Shown here one piece after another: positions 29,252 to 38,818 of a DNA stretch of 64,000 bases. A program made the translations under genes and the position numbers. The stretch covers positions 41,723 through 105,722 of the forward strand of contig JAGTRW010000023.1 of the NCBI GenBank assembly GCA_018262095.1, read 5' to 3'. This DNA comes from Pseudomonadota bacterium (lineage in GTDB: Bacteria > Pseudomonadota > Gammaproteobacteria > Burkholderiales > Rhodocyclaceae). Each line of letters opens with the position of its first letter. The first letter of the stretch is position 1. A model generated the notes under the pieces. That model saw only the letters and a list, made by a program, of their open reading frames with translations, ran no database searches and was not told the DNA's origin.

Positions 29252-29821
29252 TTGATTCTGGCCAGCCCACGTGAACTGTCAGATTTTCTTGCGGCTTCAG
29301 AGCGACGAGCTTTCAAGCAGGCGATGTTTGCCGTCCGCAACGAGGAGTCCGCGCTCGATGTCGTGCAGGACTCGATGATGAAGCTTGCCGAAAAATACGG
29401 TGACCGCCCGGCCGAAGAACTGCCGATGCTTTTCCAGCGCATCATGCAGAACACGATTCGCGACTATTACCGGCGCAGCAAGGTTCGCTCGCTATGGACG
29501 ACGCTGCTTTCAGCGCTTTCGCCCAACGACGATGAAGAATACGACCCGCTCGAAACGCTCGAGGTCGAATCGGGAAGCTACACGCCGAGCACCCCGGACG
29601 GTCAGCTTGAGCAATCGCAAGCGCTTGTAATCATTGAAAAAGAAATAAAACTTCTGCCGCCGCGTCAACGCGAAGCCTTCCTCATGCGTTACTGGGAGGA
29701 CATGGATGTCGCAGAGACCGCTGCGGCAATGGGCTGCTCGGAAGGCAGCGTGAAAACGCACTGCTCGCGAGCCACGCACACGCTGGCGGTCGCCCTGAAA
29801 GCAAAAGGAATCACGCTATGA
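29252..29821 (+). CDS. ECF-type RNA polymerase sigma factor
   Basis: 189 residues from a TTG start at 29252, with AAGGA five bases before it. Region 2 (about 15-80) includes 'SALDVVQDSMMKLAEKYG' and 'QRIMQNTIRDYYRRSKVRSL'. Region 4 (about 130-180) includes 'LPPRQREAFLMRYWEDMDVA' and the helix-turn-helix 'AAAMGCSEGSVKTHCSRAT'. The next gene overlaps by 4 bp and codes for a small one-helix membrane protein, which may act as its anti-sigma partner. This sigma/DUF3619/DUF3106/RDD order is widespread in betaproteobacteria. The TTG start suggests low translation. Confidence 0.9.
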   Translation: MILASPRELSDFLAASERRAFKQAMFAVRNEESALDVVQDSMMKLAEKYGDRPAEELPMLFQRIMQNTIRDYYRRSKVRSLWTTLLSALSPNDDEEYDPLETLEVESGSYTPSTPDGQLEQSQALVIIEKEIKLLPPRQREAFLMRYWEDMDVAETAAAMGCSEGSVKTHCSRATHTLAVALKAKGITL

Positions 29822-30195
29822 ACGAAGAATATTTCGGTTACAAGATCAGACAGCACCTCAATCGCGGTCTGCACCAACTGCGCCCCGAGACGACCGCCCG
29901 GCTCGCGGCGGCCAGAGAAGCGGCAATGGCCTGCCAGCGGCAGGCCGTCAGCCAGTCGCTACTGGCCACCGTCGGCGGCTTCGTACAGTCGCAGTTTGAC
30001 AACCTGCGCCTCAAGCAGTTGATCACCGCGCTGGCCTTGTTCGTTGGCGTCGTCTTTTCCGCTTACTGGGTTGCCGACCAACGTGTCGCCGAGCTTGGCG
30101 CGATCGACAGCGCTTTGCTCGCCGACGATCTGCCGATTAGCGCGTTTACCGACAAAGGGTTTGACGCATGGCTAAAACGCGCCTCGCCGCAATAG
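29818..30195 (+). CDS. DUF3619 protein, probable membrane partner of the sigma factor
   Basis: A protein of 125 residues with a soluble N-terminal part ('YFGYKIRQHLNRGLHQLRPE'), one membrane helix (about 68-85: 'LITALALFVGVVFSAYWV') and a C-terminal part that would be periplasmic, ending 'LPISAFTDKGFDAWLKRASP'. It overlaps the sigma gene by ATGA. The topology is like that of anti-sigma factors, but no zinc-binding anti-sigma motif is seen, so that role is inferred from context. Confidence 0.82.
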   Translation: MNEEYFGYKIRQHLNRGLHQLRPETTARLAAAREAAMACQRQAVSQSLLATVGGFVQSQFDNLRLKQLITALALFVGVVFSAYWVADQRVAELGAIDSALLADDLPISAFTDKGFDAWLKRASPQ

Positions 30196-30776
30196 TCTTC
30201 TGTTGTCTTCTGAGCACCGCGGGCTGGGCCGAAACGACCAGCCCGTCGCTCGTTGTCACGCCGCCACAGCCTAAATGGAGCGATTTGACGGTACAGCAGA
30301 AAATCCTCCTCGCCCCGCTCGCCGACGACTGGGATTCGCTGGAATACTTCCGCCAAAAAAAATGGCTGGGAATGGTCGCGCGTTTTTCGACCATGACCCC
30401 GGAGGAGCAACGCCGCATTCAAACGCAAATGCAGGAATGGGGAAAGCTCACGCCAGCGCAACGTGAGTTGGCGCGTGAAAATTTCAAGGCAGCCAGCCAG
30501 CTTTCCAGCGAGGAAAAGCAGGAATTCAAGAAGAAATGGGAAGAGTACGTCAACCTGCCTGACGACGAAAAAGAGAAATTCAAGCAGCAGGCGGTCAGCA
30601 AACCCGCTCCCAAACCGAGCAGGCCAGCGCCACCGATCACCGCGGCCCCGCTGCCGCCGACCCTTGTAGCGCCGGCTGCGGCGCCGGTGCAGGCGCCAGC
30701 GCCCCCCCCCGCCTCGCCGCCCGCGGCGACCGACGCCGCGCCATCAACCGCCGCCGAAACGACGACCAAACCCTGA
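30168..30776 (+). CDS. DUF3106 secreted protein
   Basis: A protein of 202 residues with a signal peptide (MAKTRLAAIVFCCLLSTAGWA). The core (about 35-145) repeats helix motifs: 'WSDLTVQQKILLAPLADDWD', 'MTPEEQRRIQTQMQEWGKLT' and 'LSSEEKQEFKKKWEEYVNLP'. This alternation resembles periplasmic envelope-stress sensors such as CpxP/Spy-like proteins in style, although homology is not claimed. The tail (145-202) is Pro/Ala-rich and contains a nine-C homopolymer (30702-30710). It overlaps DUF3619 by 28 bp and touches the RDD gene. Confidence 0.82.
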   Translation: MAKTRLAAIVFCCLLSTAGWAETTSPSLVVTPPQPKWSDLTVQQKILLAPLADDWDSLEYFRQKKWLGMVARFSTMTPEEQRRIQTQMQEWGKLTPAQRELARENFKAASQLSSEEKQEFKKKWEEYVNLPDDEKEKFKQQAVSKPAPKPSRPAPPITAAPLPPTLVAPAAAPVQAPAPPPASPPAATDAAPSTAAETTTKP

Positions 30777-31198
30777 TGCCCGCGGCGCGCCTTGTCCGCG
30801 CAGGCCTGCTGCGCCGGCTGGCCAGCATGGCTTATGAAATACTGTTGTTGTCCGCGGTGCTCACCGTCACGCTGATTCTGCCGCATGTGCTGCTTGGCGC
30901 CTTCGCGCATCGCGTCGCGACGCCGACGCTGCTGTGGGCGCATCTCTTTGTCGTACTGCTCATCTATTGCCTCGGCTTCTGGTGCCACGGCGGCCAGACG
31001 CTGGCCATGAAAACCTGGCGGATCCGCCTGCTCACGCGCAGCGGCGGCCCGGTCCGCCCGGCGCAAGCGCTGCTGCGCTACCTGCTGTGCTGGCCGAGCC
31101 TCGGGCTCGGCGGGATCGGCATCGCCTGGGCGCTGATCGACCGCGACCGGCAGTTCCTGCACGACCGCATCGCCGGCACCCGGCTGGTCAGCGCCTGA
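30776..31198 (+). CDS. RDD-family membrane protein
   Basis: A protein of 140 residues with the RDD signature 'LVRAGLLRRLASMAYEILLL' (R...A...D replaced by A-Y-E in this copy), three to four membrane helices and the conserved 'LAMKTWRIRLLTRSGGPV' and 'FLHDRIAGTRLV' ends. RDD proteins are proposed ion transporters or envelope-stress parts. It starts on the last base of the DUF3106 stop, so it belongs to the sigma operon. Confidence 0.85.
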   Translation: MPAARLVRAGLLRRLASMAYEILLLSAVLTVTLILPHVLLGAFAHRVATPTLLWAHLFVVLLIYCLGFWCHGGQTLAMKTWRIRLLTRSGGPVRPAQALLRYLLCWPSLGLGGIGIAWALIDRDRQFLHDRIAGTRLVSA

Positions 31199-32272
31199 TC
31201 AGCGCCGCTCGACCCACCAGATCAGCCCCACCGCGGCCAGCATGAACAAGGCCGACGGAGCGACCGCGCTGAGCACCGGCGACCAGCTGTTGATCGCGCC
31301 GAGGTTGGAAAACAGGCCGTTGAGCATGTGAAAGAAAACGCCGGTCATCACCCCGGAAAAAATCTTGAGACTGACCCCGCCGACCCGGTTGTGGGTGTAG
31401 CCAAAAGGCAAGGCGAGCGCGACCATCACCAGCGCCGCCAGCGGATAGACCACCTTCTTCCACAACGCGATATCGTAGCGCTGCGTCTTCTGGGCATTCT
31501 CGGCCAGATGCTTGGTATACGAAGAAAGGTGCAGCAGCGACATGCGCTCTGGCGAGACCATTAGCACCGCCAGGATGTCCGGATTGAGCGCCGAGTGCCA
31601 TTCGAGATCGGGCAGCTTGACGACTTCGGCGCGCTCGCCGTGCAGCACGGTCTGCACGACGCCGCTCAAGCGCCAGCTCGCCGGCGGAACATACGCGCCC
31701 TCGGCGGCATCGGTGACCGAACGCAGCTTGGCGCTTTGGTCAAAGTCGTAGATGCGGATGCCGCGCAAACGGGTGTCGGGAAGGACGGTCTGGACGTTGA
31801 TGAAGCGGCGTTCGTCCTTGACCCACAAGCCGCTGTTCAGATCCTGACCGACCACATCGCCCTTGGCACTGAGGCGCAACTGCTGCGCCGCCCGCTCGCA
31901 CGGCGGCGCCACAACTTCACCGATCAGGAAGGTCAGCAGCGCAAACACCGCCGCCACCTGAAACAAACCCGAGAGCAATTTTCGGGTCGACAGGCCCGAA
32001 GCGCGCAGCACGGTGATTTCCGAATGCCGCGCCAGCGTCGACAACGAGTAGAGCGTACCGATCAACACCGCAATCGGCATCAGTTCATAAACGCGCCCGG
32101 GCATGCGCAGCGCGACGTAGGCCATGGCGTGGTGCAACTGATACGACCCCTCACCGACATTCTTGACCTCGGCGATCATGTCGAAAAAGCCGAACAGCGC
32201 CAAAAAACCGCCCAGCACCAACAGGATCCCGCCGGACACTTCGCGCGCCAGATAACGACGGTAGATTTTCAT
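31199..32272 (-). CDS. lptG: LptG, lipopolysaccharide export permease
   Basis: 357 residues from the ATG at 32272; upstream in-frame codons lie in lptF. Six membrane helices in two groups (about 10-115 and 270-355) flank a periplasmic beta-jellyroll (about 120-265). Family marks: 'YRRYLAREVSGGILLVLGGF', 'LRASGLSTRKLL' and 'LALPFGYTHNRVGGVSLKI'. With LptF and LptB2 it extracts LPS from the inner membrane toward LptC/A/D. It overlaps lptF by 4 bp (ATGA). Confidence 0.94.
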   Translation of the reverse strand: MKIYRRYLAREVSGGILLVLGGFLALFGFFDMIAEVKNVGEGSYQLHHAMAYVALRMPGRVYELMPIAVLIGTLYSLSTLARHSEITVLRASGLSTRKLLSGLFQVAAVFALLTFLIGEVVAPPCERAAQQLRLSAKGDVVGQDLNSGLWVKDERRFINVQTVLPDTRLRGIRIYDFDQSAKLRSVTDAAEGAYVPPASWRLSGVVQTVLHGERAEVVKLPDLEWHSALNPDILAVLMVSPERMSLLHLSSYTKHLAENAQKTQRYDIALWKKVVYPLAALVMVALALPFGYTHNRVGGVSLKIFSGVMTGVFFHMLNGLFSNLGAINSWSPVLSAVAPSALFMLAAVGLIWWVERR

Positions 32273-33348
32273 CGGGAGAACCGCGCCAAAGAGAGCACCG
32301 CGATGCGGCGATAGAAAAGGAGCGGCAGCAGACAGAGCATGAAGAGATGGATCGACAGCACGCCGAAAGTGAATGACACCTTGCCGCTCGCCACCCACGC
32401 CTGACTGATGGTCATCAAGTTGTTGTAAACAAGGTAGGTAAACAGCGCCAGCAGCATGTTGGCCGAACGGCCGGCACGCGGATTGACGAAGGAAAGAGGA
32501 ATCGCCAGCAGCGCCAGAACGATCGCCGAAAGCGGAACGCCCAGACGCCACAGCAGTTCGGCACGGTAGACCGGCTGGTCGAGCTGGATCAGTTCGGCCG
32601 TCGACATATTCTTCGGCGTCATCTCGATACCGCGCGCCTCCTTGGTCTCCATCCGAATCGCGTAGCGCCCGTATTCAAGGGTGCGAAGTTCGGGGGTCCC
32701 CGGCTCGATCTCGTAGCGACTGCCCTTTTCCAGAACGATGAAACGATCGCCGTTGGCCGCGATTTCCTGGTGCCCGGTCGCCGCCATGGTCACCCCCAGG
32801 CGCCCGTTTTGCACCGAGCTCACGAAGACATTTTTGACATAGCTCTCGTCGTCGGCAACGGCCTCGACGAAAACGACGCGGTCGCCCGAAGACGACTCCT
32901 GGAAGGCCCCGGGCGACACCTGCCCGGCGTCCTTGCGCACATCGAGATTGCTGAGGTATTCAGAACTCTGCGACAGCGCCCAAGGCGACACGAACAGCGA
33001 CAAGCCGGCAATCGCGACGACCAGCGGCAGGGCAAACACCAGCACCGGACGCACCCAGGCGGAAAGCGACAAGCCGGAAGAAAACCAGACGACCATTTCG
33101 GAATCGCGATAGCTGCGCGACAGCGCCAGCAGAATCGCGATGAACAAGGCCAGCGAGAGCAGCGTCGGGATATAGTTGAGCGCCGAAAAGCCGAGCAGCG
33201 CGACGACCGCTTCCGGCGCGATCGAGCCTTGCGCCGCCTCACTGAGAAAGCGGATCAGCTGCGTCGTCAGCAAGATGGCAAACAGCGCGATAAAGACACC
33301 GGCCGCCGACTGGGTAAACTCGCGCCGGGTGGCACGCTGGAAGATCAT
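32269..33348 (-). CDS. lptF: LptF, lipopolysaccharide export permease
   Basis: A protein of 359 residues with the same six-helix plus jellyroll layout. Start 'MIFQRATRREFTQSAAGVFI'; coupling region 'SRSYRDSEMVVWFSSGLSLS'; C-terminal 'AIPLSFVNPRAGRSANML'. It forms the heterodimeric LPS export channel with LptG. It is divergent from pepA with 72 bp between, the usual arrangement in proteobacteria. Confidence 0.95.
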   Translation of the reverse strand: MIFQRATRREFTQSAAGVFIALFAILLTTQLIRFLSEAAQGSIAPEAVVALLGFSALNYIPTLLSLALFIAILLALSRSYRDSEMVVWFSSGLSLSAWVRPVLVFALPLVVAIAGLSLFVSPWALSQSSEYLSNLDVRKDAGQVSPGAFQESSSGDRVVFVEAVADDESYVKNVFVSSVQNGRLGVTMAATGHQEIAANGDRFIVLEKGSRYEIEPGTPELRTLEYGRYAIRMETKEARGIEMTPKNMSTAELIQLDQPVYRAELLWRLGVPLSAIVLALLAIPLSFVNPRAGRSANMLLALFTYLVYNNLMTISQAWVASGKVSFTFGVLSIHLFMLCLLPLLFYRRIAVLSLARFSR

Positions 33349-33420
33349 TTTTTGACTTTAACGAAAAACTGCAGTGATAATCGGCTTTTGCTACGCAAAG
33401 CACAGAGTGAGGAATAGCCG

Positions 33421-34917
33421 GTGGAATTTAGCATAAAAAGCGGCAGCCCGGAGAAGCAACGCAGCGCCTGCGTCGTTATCGGCGTCTTTGAAGCGCGCAA
33501 ACTGACGCTTCCCGCCGAGCTCATCGACCATGCGGCCAGCGGCTACCTGGCCGAAATCGTTCGCCGCGGCGACATGGACGGCAAAGCCGGCTCGACGCTG
33601 CTGCTGCACGACGTCCCCGGAACACTGTGCGACCGCGTGCTGCTCATTGGACTGGGCAAGGAAAAGGAATTTCGCGACCAGGCGTATGGCGCGGCGATTC
33701 GCTGCGCGGTCAAGGCGCTCAGCGAAACCGGCGCCTCTGACGGCACGCTGTTTCTCACCGAGATTGCAGTCAAAAAACGCAGTTCTGCCTGGCGCATCAG
33801 GCAGGCGGCGATCGTCGCTCAGGAGGCGCTCTATCGTTTCGAGCAGTTCAAAAGCAAGAAGGATCAAGTTCGCCACCCGCTGCGCAAATTGACCTTCGCC
33901 GTCGAACGGCGTGGCGAACTGGCGCCCGGCGAAGAAGCGCTGGCCCAGGGACTCGCTATCGCCGCCGGCGTGGCGCTGGCCAGAACGCTGGGCAACCTGC
34001 CGGGCAACGTGTGCACGCCCGCTTACCTTGCCGAAACGGCGCAACAGCTGGCCAAAGAGCACAGCCTCGACTGCCAGATTCTCGAACGCGAGGCGATGGA
34101 AGCGCTGGGCATGGGTTCGCTGCTCTCGGTCGCCAAGGGTTCGGTACAAGCGCCCAAATTGATCGTGCTGCACTACCGGGGCGGCCGCCAGGACGAAAAG
34201 CCGCAGGTGCTGGTCGGCAAGGGAATCACCTTTGACTCGGGCGGAATTTCGCTCAAGCCGGGTGCCGAAATGGACGAGATGAAGTTCGACATGTGCGGTG
34301 CTGCCAGCGTGCTCGGCACGCTCAAGGCGATCGTGCAGATGAAGCTCGCCACCAACCTCACGGTGATCGTGCCCTCCGCCGAGAACATGCCAGGCGGCGC
34401 GGCAAGCAAACCCGGCGACATCGTCAGCTCGATGTCCGGGCAAACCATCGAGATCCTCAACACCGACGCCGAAGGCCGTCTGCTTCTGTGCGACGCGCTG
34501 ACCTACGCCGAGCGCTTCAAACCCGCAACGGTGATCGACGTCGCGACGCTGACCGGCGCCTGCGTGATCGCGCTCGGCCATGTCGCGAGCGGGCTTTTCG
34601 CCAACGACGACGGCCTGGCGCGCGACCTGCTGCACGCCGGCGACGAGGCGCAGGACCGCGCCTGGCAGATGCCGCTGTGGGAAGAATATCAGGACCTGCT
34701 CAAAAGCAACTTCGCCGACATGGCCAACATCGGCGGCCGCGCCGGCGGCGCGGTTTCGGCCGCCTGTTTCCTGTCGCGCTTCGCCAAGAAATACGACTGG
34801 GCGCACCTCGACATCGCCGGAACGGCGTGGAAATCGGGCGCCGACAAAGGCGCGACGGGACGCCCGGTGGCGTTGCTCGCGCATTACCTGATGGCGCGCG
34901 CCGGGAAACTCAATTGA
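33421..34917 (+). CDS. pepA: PepA, leucyl aminopeptidase (M17)
   Basis: 498 residues from a GTG start at 33421. It has an N-terminal macrodomain-like part (1-165) and the M17 catalytic domain with 'VGKGITFDSGGISLKPGAEM', 'MKFDMCGAASVLG' and the signature 'NTDAEGRLLLCDAL', which together carry the two-zinc site and catalytic Lys/Arg. It removes N-terminal residues from peptides, and in enterobacteria also binds DNA. Its stop overlaps the holC start (TTGA). Confidence 0.96.
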   Translation: MEFSIKSGSPEKQRSACVVIGVFEARKLTLPAELIDHAASGYLAEIVRRGDMDGKAGSTLLLHDVPGTLCDRVLLIGLGKEKEFRDQAYGAAIRCAVKALSETGASDGTLFLTEIAVKKRSSAWRIRQAAIVAQEALYRFEQFKSKKDQVRHPLRKLTFAVERRGELAPGEEALAQGLAIAAGVALARTLGNLPGNVCTPAYLAETAQQLAKEHSLDCQILEREAMEALGMGSLLSVAKGSVQAPKLIVLHYRGGRQDEKPQVLVGKGITFDSGGISLKPGAEMDEMKFDMCGAASVLGTLKAIVQMKLATNLTVIVPSAENMPGGAASKPGDIVSSMSGQTIEILNTDAEGRLLLCDALTYAERFKPATVIDVATLTGACVIALGHVASGLFANDDGLARDLLHAGDEAQDRAWQMPLWEEYQDLLKSNFADMANIGGRAGGAVSAACFLSRFAKKYDWAHLDIAGTAWKSGADKGATGRPVALLAHYLMARAGKLN

Positions 34918-35339
34918 CCCAGATCTTTTTTTATCACAACGCCGCCGACCGCATCGCGGCGGCCGCCGCGCTGATCGGCAAAGCCTATCAGCAGAAGAAA
35001 GGGCTGCTGGTCTATGCGCCCGACGCCGAAGTCGCCGGGCAACTCGACCGCCAGCTGTGGATCAACCCGCCGACCGGATTCCTGCCGCACGTGCGCAATA
35101 GCTCGCCGCTGGCGGGCGAAACCCCGGTGGTGATCACCGACGAGCTCGAATCGCTGGCGCACAACGAGCGCTTGTTCAATCTTTCCGAAGCGATCCCCGG
35201 CGCCTTCTCGCGTTTTGCCAGCGTCATCGAAGTCGTCGGACAGAACGAGAACGAGCGGCTGGCCGGTCGCGAACGCGCCAAGTTCTACAAGGACCGCGGC
35301 TACGCGATCAAATTCATCGACCTGGCGGAGTATCACTGA
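34914..35339 (+). CDS. holC: HolC, DNA polymerase III chi subunit
   Basis: 141 residues from a TTG at 34914 whose TGA overlap with pepA suggests coupling; the pepA-holC-valS order confirms it. Family pattern: 'TQIFFYHNAADRIAAAAALI', 'QLWINPPTGFLPHVRN', 'TPVVITDELESLAHNERLFN' and 'ERAKFYKDRGYAIKFIDL'. Chi links the clamp loader to SSB through psi. The frame stays open upstream within pepA but that part is a shadow. Confidence 0.92.
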   Translation: MTQIFFYHNAADRIAAAAALIGKAYQQKKGLLVYAPDAEVAGQLDRQLWINPPTGFLPHVRNSSPLAGETPVVITDELESLAHNERLFNLSEAIPGAFSRFASVIEVVGQNENERLAGRERAKFYKDRGYAIKFIDLAEYH

Positions 35340-35752
35340 TGGCCGCGCCAGCCGACGTCGTCGACCGCGCCGACTCGCTGATGCGGCGGCGGCGGACTTT
35401 TGTCGCGGCGCGGCCCAGCGCGCCGCAAAGCGCCAGCGTCGCTCAGCCGCCGGTAATTGAAGACGACGACCTGCCGGTGCTCACCGAGGTGGTCTCGGCC
35501 GACGCCGCAGGTTTCGACGAGCCCGGCGAGCGCTTCGACGAGACCCAGGTTTCATTGCTCGCATCAGACATCGCCCACGCCATCGGCCAGCAACTGACCT
35601 GCGACCTGCCGAGCCTGCTCGAAACCGCCTTGCTCAACGCCGGCGAAGAACTGCGCGCTGGAATCACCGCGACCATGGAAACAGCGCTGCGCGATTTCAT
35701 CGCGCGGCGCAAGCAGTTGCGGCTGCCGCTCGACGAACCGGGCAAGGAGTAG
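35339..35752 (+). CDS. Conserved small protein between holC and valS, function unknown
   Basis: A protein of 137 residues, starting on the last base of the holC stop (TGATG). The N-terminal half is low-complexity and disordered-looking (R/A/P/D-rich, '[18 protein letters not shown]'). The C-terminal half (about 70-130) forms amphipathic helices ('[20 protein letters not shown]', '[20 protein letters not shown]'). No known domain was recognised. Its place inside the pepA-holC-valS run hints at a link with replication or translation, but that is only context. Confidence 0.75.
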   Translation: MAAPADVVDRADSLMRRRRTFVAARPSAPQSASVAQPPVIEDDDLPVLTEVVSADAAGFDEPGERFDETQVSLLASDIAHAIGQQLTCDLPSLLETALLNAGEELRAGITATMETALRDFIARRKQLRLPLDEPGKE

Positions 35753-35835
35753 CTTGCGGCGCGTCCGGCGCGGTCGTGGGCGGCGGTGCTATCCGGTATA
35801 ATCGCCGGTTTTCGCCATCCTCTACGACTATCCCC

Positions 35836-38757
35836 ATGGAACTCGCCAAAAGCTTTGAGCCTGCCGACATCGAACGTCGCTGGTACCCTGAATGGGAGGC
35901 CAAGGGCTACTTTGACGCCGGCCTCGACACCAGCAACGAAAAAGCCTTCTGCCTGCTGCTGCCGCCGCCCAACGTCACCGGCACACTGCACATGGGGCAC
36001 GGCTTCAACCAGACGATCATGGATGCGCTGACGCGCTACCATCGCATGCGCGGCGACAACACGCTGTGGCAGCCGGGAACAGACCACGCCGGGATCGCGA
36101 CGCAGATCGTCGTCGAACGCCAGCTCGACGCGCAGGGAATCTCGCGCCACGACTTGGGCCGCGAGAAGTTCCTCGAAAAAGTATGGGAATGGAAGGAATA
36201 CTCGGGCAATACCATCACACGCCAGATGCGCCGTCTCGGCACCTCGCCCGACTGGACGCGCGAACGCTTCACGATGGACGCGGGACTGTCGAAGATCGTC
36301 ACCGAAACCTTCGTCCGCCTGCATAGGGAAGGCTTGATCTATCGCGGCAAGCGCCTGGTCAACTGGGATCCGGTGCTGCATACGGCGGTTTCCGACCTCG
36401 AAGTGGTGAGCGAGGAAGAAGACGGCTTCATGTGGCACATCCGCTACCCGCTGGCCGACGCCAATGGAAAAGAAGCGGGCCATCTGACGGTCGCCACGAC
36501 GCGCCCCGAAACGATGCTCGGCGATACTGCGGTGATGGTGCACCCCGAGGACGAGCGTTACCAACACCTGATCGGCAAGATGATCAAGCTACCCTTGTCG
36601 GGTACCGGAGCCGATCCGCTCGACGCGGCGGGCTGGCGCGAAATCCCGATCATCGCCGACGCCTACGTCGACCTCGAATTCGGCACCGGTTGCGTCAAGG
36701 TCACGCCAGCGCACGACTTCAACGACTATGCCGTCGGCCAGCGCCACAAGCTGCCGATCATCTCGATCCTGACGCTCGACGCCAAGATCAACGACAACGC
36801 GCCCGAAAAATACCGCGGCATGGACCGCTTCGACGCGCGTAAAGCCGTCGTCGCCGACCTCGAAGCGCTGGGCATCCTCGAAAAGACCGACAAGCACAAG
36901 CTCAAGGTGCCGCGCGGCGACCGCACCGGAATCGCCATCGAGCCGATGCTCACCGACCAGTGGTTCGTCGCCATGAGCAAGCCCGGCGCCGACGGCACCA
37001 GCATCGTCGGCAAGGCGCTCGAATGCGTCGCCTCGGGCGAGATCAAGTTCGTCCCCGAGAACTGGGTCAACACCTACAACCAGTGGCTCAACAACATCCA
37101 GGACTGGTGCATCTCGCGCCAGCTGTGGTGGGGCCACCAGATCCCGGCGTGGTACGACGAAGCCGGCAACGTTTACGTCGCCCACGACGAAGCCGAAGCG
37201 CGCGCCCAAGCCGCGGCCAAAGGCTCGAGCGGCCCATTGACGCGCGACCCCGACGTGCTCGACACCTGGTACTCGTCGGCGCTGTGGCCGTTCTCGACGC
37301 TCGACTGGACGCCCGAATGGCCGGCCCAATCGAACCCGGCGCTCGACCTCTACCTGCCGTCGACGGTGCTGGTCACCGGTTTTGACATCATCTTCTTCTG
37401 GGTCGCGCGAATGGTGATGATGACCAAGCACATCACCGGCAAGATCCCCTTCAAGCACGTCTATGTCCATGGTCTGATCCGCGACGCCGAAGGCCAGAAG
37501 ATGAGCAAGTCGAAGGGCAACGTGCTCGACCCGATCGACCTGATCGACGGCATCAACATCGAGGACCTGGTCAAGAAACGCACGACCGGCCTCATGAACC
37601 CGAAACAGGCGCAGCAGATCGAAAAGCGCACGCGCCGCGAGTTCCCCGAAGGCATCGCCGCTTTCGGTACCGACGCGCTGCGCTTCACTTTCCTGTCGCT
37701 GGCCAGCCCCGGCCGCGACATCAAGTTCGACCTGCAACGCTGCGAGGGCTACCGCAATTTCTGCAACAAGTTGTGGAACGCGACGCGCTTCGTGCTGATG
37801 AACACCGAAGGCCAAGACAATGGCCTTGGCCATTGCGGTGAAGACTTACCTGCGCAGCAGGTTAGTCGAAACCACTGCGGCATCGACGCGTGCACGCCGT
37901 CAAGCTGCGGCAAGGAACTCGACTTCTCGTTCGCCGACCGCTGGATCGTCAGCAAACTGCAGCGTACTGAAGCCGAAATCGCGCAACACTTTGCCGATTA
38001 TCGCTTCGACCTGCTGGCGCGTTCGATTTACGAATTCGTCTGGGACGAGTTCTGCGACTGGTATCTCGAGCTCGCCAAGGTGCAGATGCAGACGGGAACG
38101 GCCGAGCAGGCGCGCGCCACGCGGCGCACGCTGGTGCGCGTGCTCGAGACCGTGCTGCGCCTCGCCCATCCGCTGATCCCGTTCATCAGCGAAGAGCTGT
38201 GGCAGGCGGTCGCGCCGCTCGCCGGCCGCAGGACGCACGACTCGGTGATGCAGGCCGCCTACCCGCAGGCGCAGGTCGACAAGATCGACGCCGCCAGCGA
38301 AGCGCAGGTGCAGCAACTCAAGGACCTGGCCTACGCCTGCCGCAACCTGCGCGGCGAGATGAACCTCTCGCCGGCGGTCAAGGTACCGCTGATCGCCAGC
38401 GGCGACAGCGAGTCGCTGACCCGCTTCGCACCTTATCTGAAGTCGCTGGCCAAGCTCTCCGAGATGCAGATCGTCGGCACGCTACCCGAAGACGCCAATT
38501 CGCCGAGCGCCGTCGTCGGCGAGACACGCTTGATGTTCAAGATCGAAATCGACGTCGCCACCGAAATCGAGCGACTGACCAAGGAGATCGCGCGCATCAA
38601 AGGCGAGATCGTCAAGGCGCAGGCCAAGCTGGCCAACGAAAGCTTTGTCGCGCGCGCGCCGGCGGCGGTGGTCGAGCAGGAGAAGAAACGCCTCGCCGAT
38701 TTTGCCGCGACGATCGACAAGCTCTCGCCGCAACTTGAACGACTCAAAAAGGGCTGA
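35836..38757 (+). CDS. valS: ValS, valyl-tRNA synthetase, with an in-frame palindromic insertion
   Basis: 973 residues from the ATG at 35836. Class I motifs are HIGH-type '[16 protein letters not shown]' and KMSKS '[11 protein letters not shown]'. The editing domain contains '[20 protein letters not shown]', the anticodon-binding domain follows, and a C-terminal coiled-coil ends '[14 protein letters not shown]'. Around residues 662-693 the usual short link between '[10 protein letters not shown]' and '[13 protein letters not shown]' is stretched by about 28-30 residues with four cysteines. The DNA there is palindromic (see the repeat at 37818-37867). Apart from this the enzyme looks complete. 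Confidence 0.96.
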   Translation: MELAKSFEPADIERRWYPEWEAKGYFDAGLDTSNEKAFCLLLPPPNVTGTLHMGHGFNQTIMDALTRYHRMRGDNTLWQPGTDHAGIATQIVVERQLDAQGISRHDLGREKFLEKVWEWKEYSGNTITRQMRRLGTSPDWTRERFTMDAGLSKIVTETFVRLHREGLIYRGKRLVNWDPVLHTAVSDLEVVSEEEDGFMWHIRYPLADANGKEAGHLTVATTRPETMLGDTAVMVHPEDERYQHLIGKMIKLPLSGTGADPLDAAGWREIPIIADAYVDLEFGTGCVKVTPAHDFNDYAVGQRHKLPIISILTLDAKINDNAPEKYRGMDRFDARKAVVADLEALGILEKTDKHKLKVPRGDRTGIAIEPMLTDQWFVAMSKPGADGTSIVGKALECVASGEIKFVPENWVNTYNQWLNNIQDWCISRQLWWGHQIPAWYDEAGNVYVAHDEAEARAQAAAKGSSGPLTRDPDVLDTWYSSALWPFSTLDWTPEWPAQSNPALDLYLPSTVLVTGFDIIFFWVARMVMMTKHITGKIPFKHVYVHGLIRDAEGQKMSKSKGNVLDPIDLIDGINIEDLVKKRTTGLMNPKQAQQIEKRTRREFPEGIAAFGTDALRFTFLSLASPGRDIKFDLQRCEGYRNFCNKLWNATRFVLMNTEGQDNGLGHCGEDLPAQQVSRNHCGIDACTPSSCGKELDFSFADRWIVSKLQRTEAEIAQHFADYRFDLLARSIYEFVWDEFCDWYLELAKVQMQTGTAEQARATRRTLVRVLETVLRLAHPLIPFISEELWQAVAPLAGRRTHDSVMQAAYPQAQVDKIDAASEAQVQQLKDLAYACRNLRGEMNLSPAVKVPLIASGDSESLTRFAPYLKSLAKLSEMQIVGTLPEDANSPSAVVGETRLMFKIEIDVATEIERLTKEIARIKGEIVKAQAKLANESFVARAPAAVVEQEKKRLADFAATIDKLSPQLERLKKG
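37818..37867. repeat. Tandem inverted repeats inside valS
   Basis: Two hairpins in a row. The first is CAATGGCC-TT-GGCCATTG (37818-37825 with 37828-37835, perfect). The second is GACTTACCTGC-GCA-GCAGGTTAGTC (37843-37853 with 37857-37867, ten of eleven pairs). They fall exactly in the extra segment of ValS and keep the reading frame, resembling palindromic elements that insert into genes in some bacteria. Whether copies exist elsewhere cannot be seen from this window. Confidence 0.7.
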
Positions 38758-38818
38758 CGCCCTTAGCTTCCGGGCGGCCGGCGCGCCCAGCGCCGGCCAT
38801 GTGCGCCGTGGCCGCGAT

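Noticed and set aside
33391..34884. 497-codon open frame antisense to pepA
   Set aside because: The pepA frame carries all M17 motifs; the antisense frame is a composition shadow.
36589..37833. 414-codon antisense frame in valS
   Set aside because: ValS motifs are in the plus strand; the antisense frame shows no family signal.
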